From NCBI GenBank assembly GCA_903813345.2, contig CAIIXF020000004.1:8389525-8453524 (forward strand): a stretch of 64,000 nucleotides of DNA, in the 5' to 3' direction. Every line of letters starts with the position of its first letter. Position 1 is the stretch's first letter. Position numbers and translations under genes: made by a program. Below, in pieces: positions 12,501 through 22,900 of this stretch. A model generated the notes under the pieces. The model had not been told where the DNA came from, did not search any database, and worked only from the letters and a program-made list of their open reading frames with translations. The DNA comes from Owenia fusiformis (Eukaryota; Annelida; Polychaeta; Sabellida; Oweniidae).

Positions 12501-14015
12501 AGGAGTCCATAGAACATGATATATAAAACAGCTATAAACTACTAATAATTTCATAACCTCATGTTTGTATTAATAAAAGCGCATCTGGGGCCTGGGAATT
12601 CTGTCATAAATTGTCTTGAAATGGTTTTAACTTTGTCGCACTAATGTAAACTCCCTATAAACTTGGATTTCTAGAAGAATTCACATAACATATTATAGTA
12701 TTAATTCTTAAATGATCTTTATAATAGGTTAATTTCAGATGGGATTTTTAAAAGTCTAATTCTATTGAGTTCACATAAAATAATGTTAATTCTAAAATGT
12801 CCTCTGATGGGTTAATTTTAGATGAGATATTTTTTTAATTTAATTTAAGAATTATACCATCAACTTTCAGATTTCAATTCGGTGTCCAGTATTGATTGTT
12901 GTTTCAAATCAACCCCACAACTATTTGTGTATTGAAAGCTTGATGTTGAAACAAATTGTCATCGACACAAAGAATTTTATCTACTTGGTGAATGAGTATA
13001 TAACCACCCACTAATCAAGCTTATTTTCAACCGCAAAATTTCAATACGCAAGTAGTTGTTGGGATGATTTTAAAAATAAACCCCACATTTACAGGGGTAG
13101 CAAAGAGTAGTCAGTGAAGTACTTGTGACAAAAAAAAGTTTAAATTTAAGAACATTTTGAAGTTTCCATGTCCATTTTCTAAAAAACAAAAGTGACTATT
13201 TTTGTGTAAAACTAAAGATGTTCACAATTATGTGCATTAATTTTTCTATAAAATCGCTTTGTCAGTAAAACGCATCATGTTTCATTGTCATAATCAGCTT
13301 AAAAAAGACAGAGGAGGACAGAAAGTATCGCAACAGATTTCGAACAGTCAAGATGTTGGATTTTGGCTATTTTCTGAGGATTTAAACAGGTGAATATATA
13401 TGCTTGGCAAATGCATTAACTCCTGGAAAAGCACTCATAGAGATGATAAAATAATTTTGACTTTTGAGACAGAGAAGATACAAACAACCCAGCTACATAT
13501 TTTTTCTGAAATGTTGTCCTGATTTTCAACCCCTTCCATCCCTGCTTTTTCAATTTTTGTTGAATCAATATGTTGCGGTTTTGACACACAGTTAACCCCT
13601 TTAAAGGAATAAGTAATTCTTTCAGAGGTTTTAAAGATATCCATTATGGGTGACCAAAATTAGCTGAAAGCACTGGATTGCATGAGTTTTCCCTTTGGGA
13701 AAATAACACGGGAAGTAATGTTTTCCACTTTATCTAAAATGAATTACTTATTCCTTTAAGGGGTTAACAGTGATGACAAAAGTAGCCAACCCACGTTTTG
13801 TTACACATTCGTACTTCAATAACTTCATGATTGAAACATACTGAAATCATTTGAGAAATGATAGAATTATTCTTACCAAATAGTCCTTTGCACGAGCAAT
13901 TGTCTCCAGAACATTTAACAAGGCCAATGCAACAAGAACATTGAGATCCCTCCACACTAGTAGTTGCCAATATTCCAAGAACTACTATGACTAAAATGTA
14001 TTGTAATCTCGCCAT
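6585..14015 (-). CDS. Small secreted cysteine-rich peptide (two exons, 79 aa)
   Basis: Exon 1 is 14015-13877 (minus) and starts at an ATG just after an acceptor-like TTTGTTAG. It encodes a hydrophobic signal peptide (about residues 1-24, core YILVIVVLGILATT) followed by CSCC, KCSGDNCSC and a donor G|GTAAGA. Exon 2 is 6685-6585; it begins after TTTTAG, continues in the matching phase with TCECGAPC, GCACVPTGECYG and a TAA stop, and has AATAAA about 62-71 bases further on. The mature part of about 55 residues holds 12 cysteines, many as C-x-C, suggesting a disulfide-rich secreted peptide. I do not recognise the family. Metallothioneins share C-x-C motifs but lack a signal peptide. The join rests on phase agreement, cysteine style and the poly(A) signal across a 7.2-kb intron; a middle exon could be missing. 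Without the splice, the frame reads on to a stop at 13764 (83 aa) inside a transposon, which is less likely. Confidence 0.6.
6945..7060. repeat. Tigger/pogo-like terminal repeat fragment
   Basis: This contains ACAGTAGAACCTGCTAAGTG and repeated GTGGAACACC units. Related strings recur at 15871-16138, 16305-16445, 17735-17890, 21440-21623, 22695-22842 and 28886-29064. CAGTAAAACCTGT-type ends are typical of pogo/Tigger elements; the family name is inferred. Confidence 0.5.
7379..7690 (-). repeat. Dispersed repeat, copy 2
   Basis: This is the inverted counterpart of 4340-4612. The intervals on either side also contain traces of the 42-bp minisatellite (ATATACTTACTTCTG near 7715), so the minisatellite and this repeat probably moved together. 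Confidence 0.75.
7994..10514. mobile_element. hAT-like element, 2.5 kb, with tandem units in both arms
   Basis: The ends are inverted repeats starting TAGGGTGGTCCAAAATATGG, matching for about 90 bp. They are flanked by an identical 8-bp duplication TTATCCAC at 7986-7993 and 10515-10522. Each arm is built of tandem units of about 185 bp carrying ATCCCATGGGAAATTTACCC, four in the left arm and five inverted in the right arm. The centre (8750-9640) has no convincing coding sequence. The element lies in the long intron of the cysteine-rich peptide gene. Superfamily assignment is inferred from the 8-bp duplication. Confidence 0.85.
10560..12000. repeat. Large imperfect inverted repeat
   Basis: The two halves pair in inverted orientation around about 11375. 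The stretches near 11225-11330 and 11410-11525 (CTTTCCGAACCTTGTTGGAA, AAAATGAACCAAA) are the closest match. More diverged pairing continues outward through GGTATCGATATG (about 11008) and ATATCGATACC (about 11727). TGTCCAGACGATAACT occurs near both ends but in direct orientation. No target duplication was found. It may be an old foldback transposon. Confidence 0.6.
12001..13309. other. AT-rich intronic stretch, no gene seen
   Basis: No coding frame is supported here. There is a weak imperfect palindrome at about 12885-13080 (around AAGCTTGAT and ATCAAGCTT), likely another degraded short transposon. Confidence 0.5.
13310..13785. mobile_element. Foldback-family element, half copy
   Basis: This matches the left arm and centre of the element at 49374-50098 (GGAGGACAGAAAGTATCGCA, CCCCTTCCATCCCTGCTTTT). 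Only one arm is present here. The element lies just downstream of the donor of exon 1 of the cysteine-rich peptide gene. Confidence 0.75.
13596..13763. mobile_element. Nested short element with TTAA flanks
   Basis: Perfect inverted ends CCCCTTTAAAGGAATAAG / CTTATTCCTTTAAGGGG are flanked by TTAA at 13592-13595 and 13764-13767. TTAA targets and C-rich ends are typical of piggyBac-type elements. A homologous, more diverged copy lies at the matching place inside the 49374-50098 element, so the insertion came before that family spread. Confidence 0.75.
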
Positions 14016-14493
14016 TTTGTCTCTAACAAAACAAGAATGATTTAGATTTGGTACCCTTATCAATTGCAGAGCAAGAGCAGTTGTTATAGAGCTAAAATTA
14101 TATTCATGCAAAGAATGATCTGATCAGTCACGTAATTCAGAGAGTTGTTCAATATCTATGTGTATTGCTGGCATTTATGTGTTACTGGATGTTTATTACT
14201 TTAAATGGTTCAAAATGTGCATTTTCATAGTGTGAAATAAATATTCATTAAACGGGATGAAAAATTGAAAGTTGCAAAGATAAAATCAGTAGTGTGGCAT
14301 AAAATAAGTATTGGGTGGTTGAGAAATAGGGAGAGAACTGAATATTGAAGACATGTGGTACTAGGATATTTGGGGTTATCGAAAAATTAAGGTATTTGAC
14401 ATTTATCAGAATGTATCTACTTTTTATTCCGAAGCCTGTATTAAATAAATAAAATATGAAATTAACTGAACATTAAAGGTTTGAGAAATTCAT

Positions 14494-14676
14494 CAGGCCC
14501 GTAGCCAGGATTTGCCAAGGGGGGTTCACTTTTGAAAATTTCCAGGGAGGGGTTCACTTTTTCACTTTTGGTCCAAAAATGGCCAAAATTACTTAAAATG
14601 TGCTCAGAATGATGAATTACTGCATGATTTTGAAAGAATTTTAGGCCAGGGGGGAACCCCCCTGGCTACGGGCCTG
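14494..14676. mobile_element. 183-bp MITE with CAGGCCCGTAGCCAGG ends
   Basis: The 16-bp inverted ends CAGGCCCGTAGCCAGG are flanked by an identical 5-bp duplication TTCAT at 14489-14493 and 14677-14681. A degraded relative lies at about 19217-19395 in an FMO intron, with the same end motifs (GCCCATATTAGCCAGG, AGCTATGGGC). Confidence 0.85.
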
Positions 14677-15870
14677 TTCATACAAAAATGTTCCCAAACA
14701 CAAGAACTCCACAAAAACAATCCTCCTTATATTCATTTGCATTTATTTCTCTTTGAAAGCAATTTTTATTGAATTCTATAAATATTTACGTTTACACTGT
14801 TGTGTGCATTGTATTCTTTGTACCACCTTCTTATATACAAAGCATGAACAAACTTTAATAAAAAAAAGAAATACTAAGTATAAAAATATACATTGGCACA
14901 TTCATTATAAATCAATACACACAATTTTCTAGCAATAATTATCCCATTTTATCATGATGGAAATCAAGGTCAAAATATACTGTAGACCTTTGTTAATAAC
15001 AGTAAATCTTTTCAACCACAGTTGATCTGTTTGCTCCATGATTTTTCAACTACAGAATATCACAGTCCGCACATGGTTCATTTATTTGATCTAAGATAGA
15101 TCTTTTTTAACTACAGCCAATCTATTTGAGCCATAGTGGATCTATTTGAACTGCAGTTGCAGGATAAGTGATTATTATCACAGAAAATGAACATAAAAAT
15201 GTACACATTTAAAAATAATTGTGTATACTACACTGTATATTAGATATTACATTATGGCTGTGTATCAATAACTCAATAATGACATTCTTAATTATCAAAA
15301 ATGTAACCCTGTTTCAAAACCAGTTACAATCTTAAAAAAGTGTAAATACAAATATATAGCAAAATAAAATATAATGCCATGAAGGCAATTATATGGCTGC
15401 GATATGGCACTAAACTTTGCTTACTCAAAGTCTCTGCACCTCACCCTATCAACTTCACAAAAGAGGTACACCCTCAAAATGCAATCTGATTTTCGACGCC
15501 GTTTTGGTGCCAAATTTCGGTGCCCTTTTGGCACCAAATGGACTGACTAGTCCGGTGCCAAATTTTGGTGTCGAAAGGTAACGGTGCTGGAACAGCGCTG
15601 AAGTTTTTGATGCCGAAACGACGCCGGATTATATTGACTGTGTATGCAGTAGAGGGAGGGGGGGGGACAAGAGCTTGTAGCTAGACTGTGAATATGATAT
15701 TAATTTTCGTTTCAATAAATAATACACCATCAATCCAAATTGCTGAATCTTTGTAAACATTTCATTCATTGCACAATTTACATTACTAATAATCACGATA
15801 ACAGATGATTTGCTATGTATCATATGTAGCTAATCTGGAAATTGCACATTATTTGGAATTAAAAATACAT

Positions 15871-16138
15871 AGTAAGACCTGTCTAAGTAGAACACCTTTG
15901 GTAGCTCTAAAAGGTGTTCAGCTTGGGAGGTGTTCCATTTATAGAGGTTCATTTCAGTTGGTCTTGGGACTCTGGAAGTGTTCCTCTAACAGAGGTGTTT
16001 CACTTCTAGAGGTGTTCCACTTATAGAGGTTCATTTGACATTAAGTCATCTGGTCTAACAGGGATGTTCCACTTACAGAGGTGTTCCACTTATAGAGGTG
16101 TTCCACTTACAGAGGTGTTCCACTTTACAGGTTTCACC
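15871..16138. repeat. GTGTTCCACTTATAGAGG repeat cluster
   Basis: Several tandem GAGGTGTTCCACTTA units are bounded by AAGACCTGTCTAAG and CAGGTTTCACC, the ends of the pogo/Tigger-like family. A degraded second cluster follows at 16305-16445. Confidence 0.6.
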
Positions 16139-16554
16139 TTACACATGAATATTTATACAAATTACACAGGATCAGGTAATTACTCATGAAAAAAATTACA
16201 CAAGATTTAGAAAACTACTAAAGAGAACCAGGTCATCTATAAGTACACTTTAGAGCAGATAGTAAATACACACTATCATTTCAATCCAGCAAATTCCTAA
16301 TACAGTTAAACTTGGAAGTAGAACATTGTTGAGACAACAAAAAGGAATTCCACTAACGGAGGTTCAATATGATTAAATCATGCGTCACAGGACTTTTAAA
16401 AGCTTTTCCACCTGGGAAGTGTTCCATGTCATGGAGGTTCTAGTTTAAATTCACAGGAAATGGCGAGGCAAGAATTTTTCATAAATGTATAAAGTCATTT
16501 ACTCTTACAACCAACATGTGATAAATTGCAGGATGAAATCTAACTTGTCAATTC

Positions 16555-16920
16555 TCTTGTTACAATATTTCTGATAATATTTCATCCTACTTTGACAATT
16601 CCTTTCCATTTTGACTGTTTCTATTGTTGTCTCTTTTCCTTTCTCCATTTAAATATTTCTTTCTACATTTTGTCTCTTTTCCTTTATTTCTTTTTGATTT
16701 TATTCTTTGTCTGGCTGAATTCCTTACCATTCTGACCATTCCTTTCTATTTCTGTCTATTTTTCTTTCTATTTTTAATATTTCTTTCTACTTTGTTTCTT
16801 AATGTCTTTTCTTTTTTGATTATTTTATATGTCTGACTGTATTCCTTTCCATTCTGACCCTTTCCTTCATACTTTTGTCTATTTTCCTATCTATTTTTGA
16901 TTTTATTCCTCTCATTCCTA
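16555..16920. repeat. Pyrimidine-rich degenerate tandem repeat in the FMO 3' flank
   Basis: TTCCTTTCCATTTTGAC-like and TATTTTTCTTTC-like units are repeated imperfectly. On the FMO strand this is purine-rich and supplies AATAAA at 16907-16902, about 32 bases past the stop codon. A hydrophobic plus-strand frame here is only a result of the T-rich composition. Confidence 0.65.
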
Positions 16921-16938
16921 TTTGTTCCTCAAACATGA

Positions 16939-19900
16939 CTAGAAACCCAGAAGGTCATAAATTGTCCAGTAAATATTGATCAATAAAATCACAAATAAGA
17001 ACAGGACCAAAATCCCAGAATAGTTCATGAGGCCAGTAAGGGGGACTTTCTTCACTGTTTTAGATGCGTCCTTCCAAGGATTGGGACCATCTAACCTGTA
17101 CTGGGCAGGACCATTTGTTCCTAGAAGGAGCCTGGAAATAATTTTACATATTGGTCATCAGACACGAAATAGGAATATAACAGTGTTGCAAATCAAATAT
17201 GATATTGAAAAGAAAATCATTGTCTGTGTTTTATAATATAAAAGGCCAGGTAAGTTACGGATTCATGACAGATAGTTGTAACTTTTTTGCAAGTACTTTC
17301 TGACCACAAAAACAAATCTGGACATCACTGCTTTAAATTTGACAAAATGAGTGAAGTCGGGAGCAGGCGATTTCTGCAAGAAAATTCAATAAATCTAAGA
17401 TTCATTTTTTCATGAGAAAGTTTATCAATAAAAATCTAAATGAATAAGCACATGGTATGGTCAAATCTGTTAGGTGTTCTATGATGATATTATTCACATA
17501 CCTCCATGCTAAATCAGGATGCTTCAGATATGAGGGTTTGGCACCTATAAAATCTGCAATTTCATCACAGTACATTATTGGGTCTTTCTGGATTGTATGC
17601 CTGGCACTGTGGAAGTATCTGTCTCTAGTCTTGTTCTTGAAATAGAAAACACATGTACATGTAAAGGGGAGTATCTGGGTAATTTATACTGTAGAAATTC
17701 ATACTGTGATGTTTGTTCCAAATTGTAAGTTTGTACAGTAAAACCTGTAAACCTGTAAAACGCCAGCCACTGGGACCCGTAAAAAAGTGTTCAGATTAGC
17801 AGGTGTTCACATTTCAAGGTTTCTTAGTATGTGACTTAATGGGAGGTAAGAAATTTGTGAACAACAAAATTGTTCACATTAAGAGTTCAAGAATATGATG
17901 GTTATACTCAGAAATAACAATATATCATAACTTTTTGGTGGTGACATAAAAACTCACCAAATCCGAATCTATAATCTCATTCATTTCTGATTGGTTAGGT
18001 AGCGTCACAGTCTTCTTACATAACTCCACGAACCAGCGAGCTTGCATCTCAGACATAGAAAGTACGCCACCAGAGGCTGGCTGCACAAATCCAATGAACG
18101 CAAGTGTTGGGCCGATCTTTGGAGCAAATACATTCTTGAAGAGCTGGAAGTAACAGACAATGCATGTAAAACTAGTTACATGTTAATTTTACAAAATATT
18201 TGAACAGTGTTAATTTTACAAAATATTTGAACAGTAAAACCTATCTAATATTAACCCCTCTGGGACTGGCCAGTTTTCTGAAGTGGGTGCAAAATTCTTA
18301 ATTTCCCATTTCAGTCTCAAATTATTCACAATAGACCTTAATTTGTGATGACTTTTTTCATTTTAAATGGAAGCAAATGCATTATCATGTAGATGCATGC
18401 CTACTTTTACAATCTCACGTGGGTGTACATGTAATACCCACCTGCTAGGTTGCTAGGAAGACAGAGCATGAAAATAAGCTTACTGATATCTCATTGGTAG
18501 CATCGTCAAGGAGATCAGCTCTGATGTCATCACTAAGATATGGTAGGTCTATCTTATACCCTGTACAATATATCAATTGGTCAACATCTTTCACTACTTC
18601 ATCATTGGTGAAATGTACACTTGAACCCTGGATTTTCTACAAATATATAAAAATATTGTTGTTTTGGTGTTGCTATGGATACTTCGATCGATCATGTGAA
18701 ACAGCTGGACAATGGACTTGCTACAAATAAACACTGATATAAATGGTTTGCTAGCAAAAAAAATTATTAATTTCTTTCTTAGACAATTTTCCATGTTTTT
18801 TTCCTCTCAGATTGGCCAATTTCCATGTTTTATGCTCAAAGCCAAAAATGACCGTGCTGCACATACCAACCCAAATTATTTGGAGTAAACCATGGGATAC
18901 AAACTACAAAATGAAAGTAGGTAAGAGGCACAAAACCTTACAGTATCATTGGTTGTAGGTCTTACCTTGATATTGGGCATGATCTTGACCTCCCCACGTT
19001 GGATATGATGTGCTAGTGTAGGGCTTACTGTTGGTTGTGTCTGTAAAGCTCTCATCTTAGGGTTCAAGCCAAGCCTGTATTAGACATAATCTACATATAG
19101 TAAAACAAAACAAGACACGATGCGATATTTGACTAACTAATGGTATAATAAATGTTTTAATCAATGGAGATCGCTGCACCAGAAATACACTACCCCATAT
19201 TGAATGAATAAAACAGTCAGGCCCATATTAGCCAGGGCAAGCCAACCCCCAACCTGGCCAAAATTCTGTAAAAATCATGCAGTGTTCACCGATATGAGCA
19301 CTTTACAAGTGATCTTGAGCCTAAATTGTCAAATTTGAACTCCCCTTGGAATTTTTTAAAACTAAATCCCCCTTGGCAAAAGTTAGCTATGGGCGGTCCA
19401 TTTATCCAAATTGTCACTTACGCAAATGGTCCTCCATTGACCAGTGTAATAACTGCCTCGAAGATGCGTGTCGCAAGCTGCCAGGGTAGGTTTAAGAAAA
19501 GACGGTTGGCGTAGTGATCTGTGGGGCAACCAAAGATATAGTTCGGGACTAACCAGGCACCTGACCTGGTACTCAGGTACACAGGTTTGCATCTGAAAAG
19601 AAATAAATAGCATTTATAACACCTTTTCAGGAATATTTCAAATGTACCTTTAAGTATTAACGAGGAGGCCCAATATGCACATTTTCAAAGAAATTAAGGT
19701 TAACCCCTAGGGCCTAGGGTCTTTTTATCACTGTTATGTACATGTTACTCGTATTTATGTGGTTACATATATAAATAAGTAAAAAAAGTTTAGAAGTGAG
19801 ATTGCCTGGAGTTTTGTCAGGAATATGAATCATTACAAGTTAAGATCAGTTTGGAAATCAATACAAATATTACATGTTTTAATTTAAATTGTTCTTGCAG

Positions 19901-22900
19901 GACAAGGGCATTGATTTTATATTCAAGACCAATTGGAAAACTGTGTCTTATGTGGCTTGTCATGAATAGATCAACCAATCATATGAAGAGTAGTATTCAT
20001 ACCTGCCTACTTCAACTAAGTTACAAACAGCATCCACCGCGCTGTTCCCAATCCCAACTACTACAACACGTTTCTCTGATAGCTTGTTGAACTCTGCGTC
20101 TTTGTAGGTAACACTGTGCATTATGGACCCTAAGATATCCAAAAACATTGGTTTAATCTTGGACGGTTCATTCATTGATAAAATATAATATAAAAGCAGA
20201 TGTTTTATAGGATTAATATGAATATCTGGCAAAAGTCAAAATGAATGAAAACAATAGGTAAATAAATTGTGCTCTCCATATTCTGTATTGGCACTTTACT
20301 TCTTCTCCTGCCAATACAGAATTTCTCGAGCACAATATATCCTGTATTGCTCTTCAAATCATTTAATAACTTATAAAATATGTAGTATAGCCTGTAACTG
20401 GTGTACCTGTAAATGACTCTTCTCCGGGGAACTTTGCCCATGTTGGTTTTGCATGATGCCCAGTTGCTATGGCAACATACTTAGCAACAATCACTGTAGG
20501 CTCCCCTACAGGGATTATTCTGTTTTGTTCATCCTCTGATACCGTGGTTATAGTTACTTGCCACTCATTTCCTGAAATTAAAACAAAGATTAATTCCTGC
20601 ATATTCATCATCTTTAGAATGGTAATTTCATGTAATACTGTTTCATTTGAAGGATGTAGATGGTAAATTTTACTTATATCAGTGAATGGTTTGACTTAAG
20701 GTGCATCATAAGGGGGGGGGGGATTCAAGGTTAGAGACTAGGGTCTAAAGACTAATTTATTTGCTAGATAATATTTCACAATACTTTTTTTGGGATCTTC
20801 ACATATAATTGTGAGTGTACTTTGATTGAAACTACTTCAGAAAATTATTGAAATCGTGGCTCACTATGTCTCAATAGCAATCTCAGTATTGAACAGCCAG
20901 TGAAACATTCTAAAATCCTTTGGGAACCTTATGGGTGGGTGGGGGAGCAAGCATACATACAGACTGAACATACTACGTTCTTTTTGAAATTGTGTAAATT
21001 CCTGTGTTATACTTTTAATTTTTACTATGCCACTAATGTCATTAAGTTAACAAAGGCATTCTTTTGTACTATTTCAATATCAAGGAAATTTAAATAAACT
21101 GAAAATATAAAAAAAAAAACTACTTCAGAAAATCAAAATCATTTTTTTAGATAAATTGCTATTATAGTAAAACAAAAATGTGAGACAAAGAAGTGTTCAC
21201 ATAACATTTTTGGGAACACTTTGTAATGCCTGGGTCACATTTGCTACGATTCATCGGTTGGCACCCGGCAGATTGAGTATTTTGTTCAAGACTTCACATT
21301 TTTGAACAAAATACTCAATCGGCTGGGCGCTGGTCGATGAATCGCAGCAAATGTGACCCAGGCATTAGTGAGCGAACTTTGTAACTACTTCTGAAAAAAA
21401 ATATCAAAATCATTTTTCTTGATAAAGTAATACAATATTACAGTAAAACCTGTTTAATCCGAATGCCACTTAGAACTTTCAAAAGTGTTCAGAGTGGCAG
21501 GTGTTCACATTTCAAGTTTTTCGATATGTGATTCAATTGGAAATAACAAAATTGTAACTAAAAAAGTGTTCACATTAAGATATGTTCAGATTGGTGAGAC
21601 GTTCCGAAATACAGGTTTTACTGCATTGATTAATATTAATCCTTGGAGGGTGGATCCATACAGATAAACTGTCAAAAAGATAAATTATAGCACATACTCA
21701 AATAAATACAGAGTAATAAGTGAATCCATTTAAAAAACATACCAGTATACACTTTAAATCTTAGTTATAACTTAAGGTTTATATTTATAAGTGGATGTAC
21801 TCACACAAATGACATTGAAATAATGTAACTTGACATGTATGCCAGTTTACATATACAGTAGCATGTTGAAATTCTTACTAGCTTTATTACTGCATCTTAA
21901 ACTGTATTCTAATAATTTTTGACCCATACATTTAATATTTCTAGAAATCAAATATGCCTACTTTCAAAAACCTAACAGCTTTCACATCTATGCTTATCCT
22001 TGTTTATGCAACACTTATACAGCCCCTACATTAAAGTCTAATTGTTATAAAAAAATCTCATTCCTCAATCTTGCTATATCTTGGTCGTCAATGTCAGACA
22101 TTTTTCAAAGATTTTGCTTAAGAATTGCCATTACATTTGTCTGAAGTAATCTTCGTATGCATTTTACCATGCTGGTAATTCCCAAATAATCTTGACCATG
22201 TAGAAACTTCACAAAAGAGGATAATGCATCGCATCTTGGATGGATCATTCTGACAGTCACATGACTAAACTGGCAAATGCCATAGAAACCAGCTAGTGTT
22301 TAAACACAAATTTGGAAAATTAGAAATAGTAAAATCTTTAACCAATAAGTTCTGTATTCCTGTATAAGTACCAATGTAACCATTGTATATTATGTAAAAA
22401 TTGTATAAATGTTTCAATGTTAATAAATTAATTAGAAATTAATAAAAAAAGACTAAACTGGCCAATCAAATTTTAGATAACGTGATAAGGACCTACCTTT
22501 TCTTTCAAGTTTCTCAACTTGTGTGTTGTATTCTATAATTTCATTTAGTTTAAAGTGCTTCACATAGCCGTATATATAATCCCTCATCTCGGTATTATGC
22601 GGAAAATCTGTGGCATCATCGGGAAAGGAGTAATCAGAGAAACAGTAGTTCTGCTTGGAGACATTTCTGGAAATAATAATTTTACCATGTTACTCCAGGT
22701 AACAGAACTTTTCCACTTTTTCAATGTACAGAGATTCTTTTAGCATTAAGTCAATGGATCTTAGGAATGAGACTTCGAAAAAGTGTTCCACTTGCTAGAG
22801 TTCCACATTCAGAGGTGTTCCACTAAGCAGGTTAAACTGTAATTTAAGAAATTGCTAATTTTGGTGCACATGTCAGTTTGCATGTACAGTATATAAATGG

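Larger units (their letters stand above)
14016..16938. other. Spacer between the cysteine-rich peptide gene and FMO
   Basis: This holds the start region of the peptide gene (about 14016-14200), a 183-bp MITE, GGTGCCAAATTT-type short repeats at 15490-15590, pogo/Tigger-like repeats at 15871-16445, and a pyrimidine-rich tract next to the FMO 3' end. No other coding region is supported. Confidence 0.6.

Noticed and set aside
6585-14015. Metallothionein identity for the cysteine-rich peptide
   Set aside because: C-x-C motifs are similar, but a signal peptide and the aromatic residues near the C-terminus argue against it.
16624-16836. 70-residue hydrophobic frame
   Set aside because: It follows from the T-rich composition of a pyrimidine tract in the FMO 3' flank and is antisense to it.
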